Source: Arenicola marina
Lineage: Eukaryota; Annelida; Polychaeta; Arenicolidae
Direction: 5' to 3'
Assembly (NCBI GenBank): GCA_964019135.1
Contig: OZ025248.1
Span: 32,419,670-32,483,669, forward strand
Length of the DNA: 64,000 nucleotides
Below the pieces are notes generated by a model that had not been told where the DNA came from, did not search any database, and worked only from the letters and a program-made list of their open reading frames with translations. Shown here one piece after another: positions 11,378 through 26,300 of the stretch; positions within the stretch are counted from its first letter, which is position 1; every line of letters starts with the position of its first letter. The position numbers and the translations under genes are program-made.

Positions 11378-14300
11378 GTGAGTAGAGAATCCTAAAGCTT
11401 TTTTTCCAATCTAACTTGCATCCAATATGTACAGAATTACAATAGGCATTTAGTATATTACTTACTTATTATAATATTTACTCAGAGTACATATGTACCT
11501 TACGAGGTAAACTGTATTGGTACCGATAATCCACTTAATTTCACCTTATGTAATAAGTTATGTTCATTTCTCCACATCTTTTCCTGGATTAAAATCCTTC
11601 TGAACAAGGAACTTGTTATCCTGGTGTAAATAAATGTCTACAAATATAATTATAATATATTATTATTTTGGTGTATTGTAGATGATTGTGACTTCGACAC
11701 TTTATCTGCTATGCTGGATGCTGATGGAGATGACATGACTGAAAAACCTACCAGGGCAAAAAGCAAAGAGGAAGATACTCCTCAAGATTCCTCAGGTATG
11801 TTGGATTCGTCTCCAAGAATGACTTGGTAATGTGAACTGCTTTTAAGCTATTACTTGTTGTGCGGATTTAAATGTGGCTCTTTTGCGATGTGATGTGAGC
11901 GTGGTGGCGAGGGTACGGCCGGGGGTGAATGAGGGTTGTACCTGTGGTTATTGGTATGGGTTATTGAGCGCCATCAAGTCGAAAAAAGTCTTACGTCGGT
12001 TCTAAATTAAAATAGGGTATGGACTAGCTTCACATTGCAGCCGTGGTACACTTGGGTATAGCGCCACCATGTCTAGGGCCAGGTACCTGCCTGCTTTGTG
12101 CGATTGGAACGACGTACTGGTCGTATGACATCTCTCAAAATGTCGCCCACTAGTTTGTCCAATATCCCTGATTACCGGGACTTTTATTCATCGATCCTTT
12201 TCAGATGATGATATTGACGAAGATGAACTGGATAAACTGGCCGCGCTGGTGGAGAACGAGGATCTCGAAGAGGGAACTGCTACTTTACCAGCTCGAAATC
12301 CCCTCAAAGAGGCCAAAGGAGTCTCAGCTATTTCATCCAAGGTCAAGGAGAACTCCGCTACTCCAATCAAGGGCAGTGGAATGTTGAGCTCGCCAGCTAA
12401 GCTCAAGGTCTCAGCTACTCCAAACAAGGACAAGGAGGCGCCTTCGGCGGCGAAACCAGAAGAAGGAAGCAGTGCACGGATCTCCGCATCGCCTTCACCT
12501 CGGAAAAGTGAAGAGCAAAGCACTCCTCGCGAATCTGTCTGCCACTGGCCTCAAGGAAAGGCGCAAGTTAGCCTGTCACCAGAGGAACAGCAAACTAAGC
12601 TAGGTCAGACTGGCAATTGGTTGTTTTCATTGAGTAACTGAATCTGAAGTTAACTTGACATGTGCTCTGGAAAACGCGGTCTATGACGTCACGCAGGATG
12701 ATGGTATGAACGTAATATGCTGAATTGATAATTAAACTTCGCCTTGTTTCAGACGAACTTCAGTTGATGAAGGAAAGAATACGACTGTTAGAAGCTCAAC
12801 TCAGTCAGCAGCCAGGTGTACCAGCCCTTCCGGCGGAGTCCTTTAACACACCCATTAAAACGGAGCCAGTGGAGAAAATCCATTCACACAAGAGCACGTC
12901 ACACCATGCCTCACCGCGCGTAGGCCCTAATAACCAAAGTCTTTCAAGTTCATCGAAGACCTCCAGCCAAGCAGAGAGGGGCGCCCAAAAGAATGGCGGG
13001 AGTCGTTCCAAAGTTTCCTTGCTGGAAGAGGATATCTTTGGTAGCCCTCTAGACGATCTCACGGACGCTCCCTCCAGTAGTTCGCAATCTAAGTCGTTAC
13101 GGGCGACGGAGCCTAAAGAGCCTGAGAAGGACAAAGCAAAACCAAAAGAGACGCAGAAGGTCAAATCGTTTTATGGCGGGAAACGCGCCGAAGTCCGAGC
13201 AGACGACAGCGGCAGTGACTGGGATGACATGGACGGTGAGTGAACGACAATGCGTCATTTATCAACTGATTATGTATTTGGTCTGGATATAATGAATCTC
13301 GCTATTGTAGCGGCTTTGTTTTATTTACGTGATTATTGAGTTGTAGAACAGTAAGTTTGAACCCCTTACTCGGGGATATAAGATTACAGTTCTACCCCCC
13401 TTGACTTATTACTATGAGACTCGCATAAGGAAATATGTTTCCAAACCTAATCTCCACCCTCAACGATTAATCCGACTGCAAATTTGTGTATCTGACAAGC
13501 ATATTACTTGTCTTATTATGTTATGCATTGACATTCTGACAAATTTGTTGCGATATTACATTTTAACCACATGACCAGTATGGGCCCATATCAACAGACT
13601 TCAAGCGGGTGCAACCAATGGCCAATTACAACTCGTAATACCGTACATGTCAACCCTGATCTTAGGTTGTCTGGTTATGTGACTGGGATTATTCAGCGAC
13701 TTAAGATAAGTTATGAATAGCACGCCTTCCCGAGTTTTTGCTTACCGCTATAGTTCGACGGTAATTAGCTCTCATGTATTGTATTTTTACCATTGACCCG
13801 TCCATATGTGATGTTTACCAGGCGAGAAACCCGACAATTTGAGCAAGGAAGGACGACAGATAAAGAAACTGATCAACGACGGACCTCGTTCGAGAGTCGC
13901 GCATGATGCTAACTTCGACAAAAGCGATTTGGAAGTCTATAGGAAAACACACACCCAGAAATCTTGTAATTTTATTTTTGCTTCGCCATCTTTTTTATAC
14001 AATTTATTCTGTAACCAATCGTTCGCAATATACTCAGATTTTCTCACGATTTTATAAAACTTGCGTTACCTAATTTGGATTATGCATTTTGGCAGATAAT
14101 GGTTAAGTTGGAATTTACTGAGCAGTTATCCATGTCTGTCGTTGACTATTGGAGATTACTATTCCCAGACAAGAGTGTCACTGTTTCAGGGAAGGATAAA
14201 CCCGCAGCACAAGCCTCGCAGTCTGGTACACACGTCGCAAAGACGAAGCCGGAAAACGAACCCAAGGTTTCCAAGGAATATTTTTCTGGAATTCGCATTG

Positions 14301-17300
14301 TGTAAGTTGCTTTATTACATATAATGTGAAGGAAATCATAGGTCTCAAATTAGTACCTTCGTGGTATTCGCATCCGGTGAGTTTCATGTAGCGTCAGGCT
14401 GTCCAGTGGTCCTACTTTTTGGTTTAAGCTTACTTTACGCTTGCATTATGACAAAAGTCAATAGTCCGAGGCATTTTGTTTTTGCGTCATGATGCATCTT
14501 TAAAATCAACGCTGGCCTCTGTCAAGTTCTAATACCGAAAATACATGTACAACTAAGCATCATATAATACATGTTCTGGAACAGTATCTCAATATTATAA
14601 CTTTTTGTCATTCGTTTATCCGGTATGAGTATGAATAATGCTGCTACATATGCTGTTTGAGTCTTACTTAGATTTTTATACTTTTGTTCTACTGTTTTCT
14701 AAGCGTGTGCTCGACAGCCTGATGTAACGTACAGATCAAAGGTCCATGCCATATCATGAAACATATACTCCTCAGTACTGAGTTAACAGTCAGACATTGT
14801 CTCAATAAATTTGTTTTCACAATATTTCGAAATTCATAATTTATGTGAAAAAGGCTGTATGAGCAGCTTTAATGTTACTTATTGCATTGGAGTTTGTTAG
14901 TGGATGCATTTGAATGTAGCAAATTTGGCAATAAGGATGATTGCGTATTTCTCAAGCAAAGGCTCCGCTGCTCAGTGTGCGGCGTGAGCGAGCTTTCTAT
15001 GGCCTTGTGTTGTGTATATCACACATGTCCTCGTAATAATATCGTACTGCGGACTGGGTTAGTAAGGACAGGCTGAGTAATGTTATTGATTGATAAGGAC
15101 AGGAAACACTAGATTATTTATAAGCCCAAGTAGCCGAAGTGTGTTTTTTTTTATAATTTTTTTTTTTTTTTTTATTATTTCTATTATTTCTAATATATTA
15201 ATAGCCGAAGTGATGATTGCCGTCCATTGACTCACCTCGAATTAAAACGGTGAATTCCTTCCGAATAATTATCCTCGAAATTGTTTTGGGAGCTGCCCTG
15301 ATGTAGTGCGGGTTAACCCAATGACCGCACAGGTATTAGGTTCGAATCCGAGGCTGTGCACCTAATTTGGGGTGTGTCATGTTTCATCTACTCATCGTTG
15401 ATCGTTGCAGGAGGTTGCTTCTGTATTAAAATTATTACGCATATTTTCCTGGTGCCAGCAATCCGCTGGTATCGGGCAGCAGGATGCGGACGCTGATGGA
15501 GGGACGCAGGATGATCCGGGTCTCTAGGCTGCACGCCAAGGCCAAGTCGGTGGACGTGGAGGGTGACTGGGTCACCATTGCAGTGGTCGTCAACAAGGGG
15601 CAACCGAAGATGTCATCCAAGGTATCCCAGTCGATTCAGTATCCCAGTCGATACTGATATCCGGTAACGCTTTGTTCGTCGCTGTTGTCACTGTTCCTGC
15701 GATATGTGCGTCGCGTAGCAACCAGAGGACACCGGAAATTACCAGCTAGTAAAACGCCCTATTTTTTACAAGCTTATTAACCGATTACTCGTCATTACGG
15801 GCAGCGACAGTAACTATCAGGCCGAGATTATTTGCGTGCAGTAATTTACGTGTTGCAAGATGCTGGACAATGTTTTCTAAATTTTTGTCCGATATATATA
15901 TTTATGATAAACACGACATTACTCTTTGATGTCTTGAACAATCTTTTGCTGAAACGATCCCTCGTTGTTACTCGTATATTTAACTAGCATTTCCCTATAA
16001 AGTTAATATCTCTCATATCCCGTTTGTAATTGCTATTGTTACACGAGTATTTCGTTGGGCAGAGACCAGTTGGGCTCTGCCACTTGGAACGGCCATCTGA
16101 GTGCACGGGTTCGTGCCCCTCTGTGCAAATATCTGTGGTGGTCCCGAATAAAAACCGCTATTACTTCTGCGACATAAGGGAAGAATTACCGCACTGGGGG
16201 ACGTGGCTCCGCTCTACCGTGGCACGAATTTCGAGACAATGTTTTCAGGAGCTCAGGTGTACATAAACACCAGAATTCCCTATGAATCCCGGGTATCTCA
16301 TTCGGTAGTGCGGAGCCGTAGGGTTGTGTAGCTCAGTCGGTAGTGCGGAGGACTTCCGGTCGTAGGGTTGAGTAGCTCAGTCAGTAGCGTAGAGGACATC
16401 TGATCGCATGGTGACGTGTTTAAGATTTTTTTCGTTTACTGATGGCCGCAAGCCTTATGTAGATGCGTTGAAAAATGTGATCTTCCTCATGGTAATCAAT
16501 CTTGAAGTAAAATCCTCTGTCCCTATGACTTATTTCGAGACCAATCGAAATATATAGTTCAGGCCGTCCCGCCGGTTCGCTAATTTACACTTTGTTGAAG
16601 TAGTAACTTTAAACCATCCTTCTGAAACCAGGCAATGAATTGTTGGCTATCGTGGTTACGTAGGGAAACAACTACAGCGTGTGGAAGCTGAATGATCTGG
16701 AGGACTGCGAGAGGACCGTGTCTCTGTTCCTTTTCGGAGAGGTTCACAAACAGCACTGGAAGATGCTGACGGGGACTGTCATCGGCCTCCTTAACCCTTC
16801 CATCATGAAGAACTTGGATACAGACGCCAAGGTGAGATGTCGTCTCGCTCTTCTCTCCATTGCCTGGGCGGGGTTTCCATGCCGACGGTCGATGACAATA
16901 ATTCCACCCATTATGTAACCCGGCATGCGCGTACAACGATAACTGCACGCCAACCCCAGGCCTCCATGGCATTGTCAGTGTCAGTTATTGTCTGTATTAC
17001 CGCTCACTGTTATAATCGACTGTACCCAAGAACTCTTGGTTTGCATGACACATAACATGATGCACGTCGTCCGTACATATATATATTGCTCATTCGGTAC
17101 AGGTACAAACAATCATTGAGAGATGTTAACATTTGCATTCACTGTTGCGCTGAAATAAAATTTCAGTTTTTTCAATACAATTTCATAATCACCAGATAGA
17201 GATAATACATCATTTCAACATCACCAAACAGTAACACAAGAAAACAAAATCACAAAACAGGAAAAAAAACAACCACAAAGACTAATTTCATATCTGGCAA

Positions 17301-20300
17301 AAGTGTCCTTTTAATGGGCTACCACTATCAGTTGCCTATGATCTTATGCTGGCCTCTCCACTGACGTTAGTTTCAGAAAAATGGCTCGGATGACCTCTCC
17401 ATAACAGTGGACAACCCATTAAAACTGATGAAGCTGGGCCGCAGCAAAGACTACGGGATTTGTAAGGCAACCACGAAGGCTGGGAAAAACTGCAACAACT
17501 TCATCAACCAGTATGTTAGCAATTGTATTCTTCTGTTCTGTCAGTTTTATATTTAGTTTACTCCACATAAACTGTGTTTATATCATAAAGCATTTGGTGT
17601 GTTATTACACACACACTCAGTTTTATTTATATTATAGATAGATAGATAGGTAACTTCAGGCACCAGGCCCCTCGTACAAATACAGAACACAAAACTAACA
17701 TGCAACCGACTAGGACAAACTTAGTTAATTAGAGAAAATTAGGCTAAACCTTTTTTTCATACATAGTGAATGCTTTTTGTCTAAACCTTGCTAAGGAGAT
17801 AAAACGTGTTTTTTCCGTGGAAGTCACACAAAAAACTCCTAATATCATATACCGTTAAATATCTTGTAGGAAAATAATTATTGCGGATATTGTCATACAA
17901 TGGGCATTTTATTAAAATATGGAACTCTGCCGCATGAACCTCTCCCGTAATTACCTAAAGGGATATACAATACATGTCAATACTTTTGTTTTACTTACTT
18001 AGAGATAAAGGAGAATACTGTACGTATCATGTACAGAATGCCTACAAAAAAGTCAGCGCCAAACGTGCCGAACTTCAAGCCGGGTAGGTCATTTGTTTTA
18101 TTCTCTTCATGGCCGAGGGCTACGATCTATGGAATTTTTACGTATCGGTGTCCGCTTTGATCCAGTAGTCCTAGTGCCGCCATGTTATTTTTACCCATTA
18201 AGTTTTTTTTAGGACGCAATTCTCGTATTACTGCGCCTGACCCCCAGTTTGCTTCATGTTGCGGTTGTGGACAGCTCACCAGACGTTACGTTACACTCGG
18301 TTTGTGTTCTCTTTTGTAGCCACACAGGTGTTGTACCGAGGAGCTTCGAGAGGAAGTTATTTAACAAAGGCAATACGGTCATGTACCAGGGACAGACCTA
18401 CACATCAATCGCGTAAGTGAAGTAACAGCCACCTGTTTGCGCAGTGTCCATGTCCAGGAGACGGGCATATTACCGGGAAGACGTAAGTGAATTGACAGCC
18501 ACCTCTGTTTGCGCAGTGTCCATGTCCAGGAGACGGGCATATTACCGGGATGACGTAAGTTAAGTAACAGCAACCTCTGTTTCCCCAATAGTCCCATGTC
18601 CAGGAGACGGGCATATTACCGGGATGACGTAAGTTAAGTAACAGCCACCTCTGTTTGCGCAGTGTCCATGTCCAGGAGACGGGCATATTACCGGGATGAC
18701 GTAAGTTTAAGTAACAGCCACCTCTGTTTGCGCAGTGTCCATGTCCAGGAGACGGGCATATTACCGGGATGACGTAAGTTAAGTAACAGCCACCTCTGTT
18801 TGCGCAGTGTCCATGTCCAGGAGACGGGCATAATACCGGGATGACGTAAGTTAAGTAACAGCCACCTCTGTTTGCGCAGTGTCCATGTCCAGGAGACGGG
18901 CATATTACCGGGATGACGTAAGTTAAGTAACAGCCACCTCTGTTTGCGCAGTGTCCATGTCCAGGAGACGGGCATATTACCGGGATGACGTAAGTTTAAG
19001 TAACAGCCACCTCTGTTTGCGCAGTGTCCATGTCCAGGAGACGGGCATATTACCGGGATGACGTAAGTTAAGTAACAGCCACCTCTGTTTGCGCAGTGTC
19101 CATGTCCAGGAGACGGGCATAATACCGGGATGACGTAAGTTAAGTAACAGCCACCTCTGTTTGCGCAGTGTCCATGTCCAGGAGACGGGCATATTACCGG
19201 GATGACGTAAGTTAAGTAACAGCCACCTCTGTTTGCGCAGTGTCCATGTCCAGGAGACGGGCATATTACCGGGATGACGTAAGTTTAAGTAACAGCCACC
19301 TCTGTTTGCGCAGTGTCCATGTCCAGGAGACGGGCATATTACCGGGATGACGTAAGTTAAGTAACAGCCACCTCTGTTTGCGCAGTGTCCATGTCCAGGA
19401 GACGGGCATAATACCGGGATGACGTAAGTTAAGTAACAGCCACCTCTGTTTGCGCAGTGTCCATGTCCAGGAGACGGGCATATTACCGGGATGACGTAAG
19501 TTAAGTAACAGCCACCTCTGTTTGCGCAGTGTCCATGTCCAGGAGACGGGCATATTACCGGGATGACGTAAGTTTAAGTAACAGCCACCTCTGTTTGCGC
19601 AGTGTCCATGTCCAGGAGACGGGCATATTACCGGGATGACGTAAGTTAAGTAACAGCCACCTCTGTTTGCGCAGTGTCCATGTCCAGGAGACGGGCATAA
19701 TACCGGGATGACGTAAGTTAAGTAACAGCCACCTCTGTTTGCGCAGTGTCCATGTCCAGGAGACGGGCATATTACCAGGATGACGTAAGTTAAGTAACAG
19801 CCACCTCTGTTTGCGCAGTATCCATGTCCAGGAGACGGGCATATTACCGGGATGACGTAAGTTAAGTAACAGCCACCTCTGTTTGCGCAGTGTCCATGTC
19901 CAGGAGACGGGCATATTACCGAGATGACGTAAGTTAAGTAACAGCCACCTCTGTTTGCGCAGTGTCCATGTCCAGGAGACGGGCATATTACCGGGATGAC
20001 GTAAGTTAAGTAATAGCCACCTCTGTTTCCCCAATAGTCCATGTCCAGGAGACGGGCATATTACCGGGATGACGTAAGTTAAGTAACAGCCACCTCTGTT
20101 TCCCCAATAGTCCATGTCCAGGAGACGGGCATATTACCGGGATGACGTAAGTTAAGTAACAGCCACTCTGTTTGCGCAGTATCCATGTCCAGGAGACGGG
20201 CATATTACCGGGATGACGTAAGTTAAGTAACAGCCACCTCTGTTTGCGCAGTGTCCATGTCCAGGAGACGGGCATATTACCGAGATGACGTAAGTTAAGT

Positions 20301-23300
20301 AACAGCCACCTCTGTTTGCGCAGTGTCCATGTCCAGGAGACGGGCATATTACCGGGATGACGTAAGTTAAGTAACAGCCACCTCTGTTTCCCCAATAGTC
20401 CATGTCCAGGAGACGGGCATAATACCGGGATGACGTAAGTTAAGTAACAGCCACCTCTGTTTGCGCAGTGTCCATGTCCAGGAGACGGGCATATTACCGG
20501 GATGACGTAAGTTAAGTAACAGCCACTCTGTTTGCGCAGTATCCATGTCCAGAAGACGGGCATATTACCGGGATGACGTAAGTTAAGTAACAGCCACCTC
20601 TGTTTCCCCAATAGTCCATGTTCAGGAGACGGGCATATTACCGGGATGACGTAAGTTAAGTAATAGCCACCTCTGTTTCCCCAATAGTCCATGTCCAGGA
20701 GACGGGCATATTACCGGGATGACGTAAGTTAAGTAACAGCCACCTCTGTTTGCGCAGTGTCCATGTCCAGGAGACGGGCATATTACCGGGATGACGTAAG
20801 TTAAGTAACAGCCACTCTGTTTGCGCAGTATCCATGTCCAGGAGACGGGCATATTACCGGGATGACGTAAGTTAAGTAACAGCCACCTCTGTTTGCGCAG
20901 TGTCCATGTCCAGGAGACGGGCATATTACCGAGATGACGTAAGTTAAGTAACAGCCACCTCTGTTTGCGCAGTGTCCATGTCCAGGAGACGGGCATATTA
21001 CCGGGATGACGTAAGTTAACTAACAGCCACCTCTGTTTCCCCAATAGTCCATGTCCAGGAGACGGGCATAATACCGGGATGACGTAAGTTAAGTAACAGC
21101 CACCTCTGTTTGCGCAGTGTCCATGTCCAGGAGACGGGCATATTACCGAGATGACGTAAGTTAAGTAACAGCCACCTCTGTTTGCGCAGTGTCCATGTCC
21201 AGGAGACGGGCATATTACCGGGATGACGTAAGTTAAGTAACAGCCACCTCTGTTTGCGCAGTGTCCATGTCCAGGAGACGGGCATATTACCGGGATGACG
21301 TAAGTTAAGTAACAGCCATCTCTGTTTGCGCAGTATCCATGTCCAGAAGACGGGCATATTACCGGGATGACGTAAGTTAAGTAACAGCCACCTCTGTTTG
21401 CGCAGTGTCCATGTCCAGGAGACGGGCATATTACCGGGATGACGTAAGTTAAGTAACAGCCACCTCTGTTTGCGCAGTGTCCATGTCCAGGAGACGGGCA
21501 TATTACCGGGATGACGTAAGTTAAGTAACAGCCACCTCTGTTTCCCCAATAGTCCATGTCCAGGAGACGGGCATATTACCGGGATGACGTAAGTTAAGTA
21601 ACAGCCACCTCTGTTTGCGCAGTGTCCATGTCCAGGAGACGGGCATATTACCGGGATGACGTAAGTTAAGTAACAGCCACCTCTGTTTGCGCAGTGTCCA
21701 TGTCCAGGAGACGGGCATAATACCGGGATGACGTAAGTTAAGTAACAGCCACCTCTGTTTGCGCAGTGTCCATGTCCAGGAGACGGGCATATTACCGGGA
21801 TGACGTAAGTTAAGTAACAGCCACCTCTGTTTGCGCAGTGTCCATGTCCAGGAGACGGGCATATTACCGGGATGACGTAAGTTTAAGTAACAGCCACCTC
21901 TGTTTGCGCAGTGTCCATGTCCAGGAGACGGGCATATTACCGGGATGACGTAAGTTAAGTAACAGCCACCTCTGTTTGCGCAGTGTCCATGTCCAGGAGA
22001 CGGGCATATTACCGGGATGACGTAAGTTAAGTAACAGCCACCTCTGTTTGCGCAGTGTCCATATCCAGGAGACGGGCATATTACCGAGATGACGTAAGTT
22101 AAGTAACAGCCACCTCTGTTTGCGCAGTGTCCATGTCCAGGAGACGGGCATATTACCGGGATGACGTAAGTTAAGTAACAGCCACCTCTGTTTGCGCAGT
22201 GTCCATGTCCAGGAGACGGGCATAATACCGGGATGACGTAAGTTAAGTAACAGCCACCTCTGTTTGCGCAGTGTCCATGTCCAGGAGACGGGCATATTAC
22301 CGGGATGACGTAAGTTAAGTAACAGCCACCTCTGTTTGCGCAGTGTCCATGTCCAGGAGACGGGCATATTACCGGGATGACGTAAGTTTAAGTAACAGCC
22401 ACCTCTGTTTGCGCAGTGTCCATGTCCAGGAGACGGACATATTACCGGGATGACGTAAGTTAAGTAACAGCCACCTCTGTTTGCGCAGTGTCCATGTCCA
22501 GGAGACGGGCATAATACCGGGATGACGTAAGTTAAGTAACAGCCACCTCTGTTTGCGCAGTGTCCATGTCCAGGAGACGGGCATATTACCGGGATGACGT
22601 AAGTTAAGTAACAGCCACCTCTGTTTGCGCGGTGTCCATGTCCAGGAGACGGGCATATTACCGGGATGACGTAAGTTTAAGTAACAGCCACCTCTGTTTG
22701 CGCAGTGTCCATGTCCAGGAGACGGGCATATTACCGGGATGACGTAAGTTAAGTAACAGCCACCTCTGTTTGCGCAGTGTCCATGTCCAGGAGACGGGCA
22801 TAATACCGGGATGACGTAAGTTAAGTAACAGCCACCTCTGTTTGCGCAGTGTCCATGTCCAGGAGACGGGCATATTACCGGGATGACGTAAGTTAAGTAA
22901 CAGCCACCTCTGTTTGCGCAGTATCCATGTCCAGGAGACGGGCATATTACCGGGATGACGTAAGTTAAGTAACAGCCACCTCTGTTTGCGCAGTGTCCAT
23001 GTCCAGGAGACGGGCATATTACCGAGATGACGTAAGTTAAGTAACAGCCACCTCTGTTTGCGCAGTGTCCATGTCCAGGAGACGGGCATATTACCGGGAT
23101 GACGTAAGTTAAGTAATAGCCACCTCTGTTTCCCCAATAGTCCATGTCCAGGAGACGGGCATATTACCGGGATGACGTAAGTTAAGTAACAGCCACCTCT
23201 GTTTCCCCAATAGTCCATGTCCAGGAGACGGGCATATTACCGGGATGACGTAAGTTAAGTAACAGCCACTCTATTTGCGCAGTATCCATGTCCAGGAGAC

Positions 23301-26300
23301 GGGCATATTACCGGGATGACGTAAGTTAAGTAACAGCCACCTCTGTTTGCGCAGTGTCCATGTCCAGGAGACGGGCATATTACCGAGATGACGTAAGTTA
23401 AGTAACAGCCACCTCTGTTTGCGCAGTGTCCATGTCCAGGAGACGGGCATATTACCGGGATGACGTAAGTTAAGTAACAGCCACCTCTGTTTCCCCAATA
23501 GTCCATGTCCAGGAGACGGGCATAATACCGGGATGACGTAAGTTAAGTAACAGCCACCTCTGTTTGCGCAGTGTCCATGTCCAGGAGACGGGCATATTAC
23601 CGGGATGACGTAAGTTAAGTAACAGCCACTCTGTTTGCGCAGTATCCATGTCCAGAAGACGGGCATATTACCGGGATGACGTAAGTTAAGTAACGGCCAC
23701 CTCTGTTTCCCCAATAGTCCATGTTCAGGAGACGGGCATATTACCGGGATGACGTAAGTTAAGTAATAGCCACCTCTGTTTCCCCAATAGTCCATGTCCA
23801 GGAGACGGGCATATTACCGGGATGACGTAAGTTAAGTAACAGCCACCTCTGTTTGCGCAGTGTCCATGTCCAGGAGACGGGCATATTACCGGGATGACGT
23901 AAGTTAAGTAACAGCCACTCTGTTTGCGCAGTATCCATGTCCAGGAGACGGGCATATTACCGGGATGACGTAAGTTAAGTAACAGCCACCTCTGTTTGCG
24001 CAGTGTCCATGTCCAGGAGACGGGCATATTACCGAGATGACGTAAGTTAAGTAACAGCCACCTCTGTTTGCGCAGTGTCCATGTCCAGGAGACGGGCATA
24101 TTACCGGGATGACGTAAGTTAAGTAACAGCCACCTCTGTTTCCCCAATAGTCCATGTCCAGGAGACGGGCATAATACCGGGATGACGTAAGTTAAGTAAC
24201 AGCCACCTCTGTTTGCGCAGTGTCCATGTCCAGGAGACGGGCATATTACCGAGATGACGTAAGTTAAGTAACAGCCACCTCTGTTTGCGCAGTCCATGTC
24301 CAGGAGACGGGCATATTACCGGGATGACGTAAGTTAAGTAACAGCCACCTCTGTTTGCGCAGTGTCCATGTCCAGGAGACGGGCATATTACCGGGATGAC
24401 GTAAGTTAAGTAACAGCCACCTCTGTTTGCGCAGTATCCATGTCCAGAAGACGGGCATATTACCGGGATGACGTAAGTTAAGTAACAGCCACCTCTGTTT
24501 GCGCAGTGTCCATGTCCAGGAGACGGGCATATTACCGGGATGACGTAAGTTAAGTAACAGCCACCTCTGTTTGCGCAGTGTCCATGTCCAGGAGACGGGC
24601 ATATTACCGGGATGACGTAAGTTAAGTAACAGCCACCTCTGTTTCCCCAATAGTCCATGTCCAGGAGACGGGCATATTACCGGGATGACGTAAGTTAAGT
24701 AACAGTCACCTCTGTTTGCGCAGTGTCCATGTCCAGGAGACGGGCATATTACCGGGATGACGTAAGTTAAGTAACAGCCACCTCTGTTTGCGCAGTGTCC
24801 ATGTCCAGGAGACGGGCATATTACCGAGATGACGTAAGTTAAGTAACAGCCACCTCTGTTTGCGCAGTGTCCATGTCCAGGAGACGGGCATATTACCGAG
24901 ATGACGTAAGTTAAGTAACAGCCACCTCTGTTTCCCCAATAGTCCATGTCCAAGAGACGGGCATATTACCGGGATGACGTAAGTTAAGTAACAGCCACCT
25001 CTGTTTCCCCAATAGTCCATGTCCAGGAGACGGGCATATTACCGGGATGACGTAAGTTAAGTAACAGCCACCTCTGTTTGCGCAGTGTCCATGTCCAGGA
25101 GACGGGCATATTACCGGGATGACGTAAGTTAAGTAACAGCCACTTCTGTTTGCGCAGTGTCCATGTCCAAGAGACGGGCATATTACCGGGATGACGTAAG
25201 TTAAGTAACAGCCACCTCTGTTTGCGCAGTGTCCATGTCCAGGAGACGGGCATATTACCGGGATGACGTAAGTTAAGTAACAGCCACGTCTGTTTGCGCA
25301 GTGTCCATGTCCAGGAGACGGGCATATTACCGGGATGACGTAAGTGAAGTAACAGCCACTCTGTTTGCGCAGTGGCCATGTCCAGGAGACGGGCATATTA
25401 CCGGGATGACGTAAGTGAAGTAACAGCCACCTCTGTTTGCGCAGTGTCCATGTCCAGGAGACGGGCATATTACCGGGATGACGTAAGTTAAGTAACAGCC
25501 ACCTCTGTTTGGGCAGTGTCCATGTCCAGAAGACGGGCATATCACCGGGATGACGTAAGTTAAGTAACAGCCACCTCTGTTTGCGCAGTGTCCATGTCCA
25601 GGAGACGGGCATATTACCGAGATGACGTAAGTTAAGTAACAGCCACCTCTGTTTGCGCAGTGTCCATGTCCAGGAGACGGGCATATTACCGGGATGACGT
25701 AAGTTAAGTAACAGCCACCTCTGTTTCCCCAATAGTCCATGTCCAGGAGACGGGCATAATACCGGGATGACGTAAGTTAAGTAACAGCCACCTCTGTTTG
25801 CGCAGTGTCCATGTCCAGGAGACGGGCATATTACCGAGATGACGTAAGTTAAGTAACAGCCACCTCTGTTTGCGCAGTCCATGTCCAGGAGACGGGCATA
25901 TTACCGGGATGACGTAAGTTAAGTAACAGCCACCTCTGTTTGCGCAGTGTCCATGTCCAGGAGACGGGCATATTACCGGGATGACGTAAGTTAAGTAACA
26001 GCCACCTCTGTTTGCGCAGTATCCATGTCCAGAAGACGGGCATATTACCGGGATGACGTAAGTTAAGTAACAGCCACCTCTGTTTGCGCAGTGTCCATGT
26101 CCAGGAGACGGGCATATTACCGGGATGACGTAAGTTAAGTAACAGCCACCTCTGTTTGCGCAGTGTCCATGTCCAGGAGACGGGCATATTACCGGGATGA
26201 CGTAAGTTAAGTAACAGCCACCTCTGTTTCCCCAATAGTCCATGTCCAGGAGACGGGCATATTACCGGGATGACGTAAGTTAAGTAACAGTCACCTCTGT

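Noticed and set aside
15296-15365. tRNA-like GGTTCGAATCC (B box)
   Set aside because: No matching A box, and the T and acceptor stems do not pair; not a tRNA gene.
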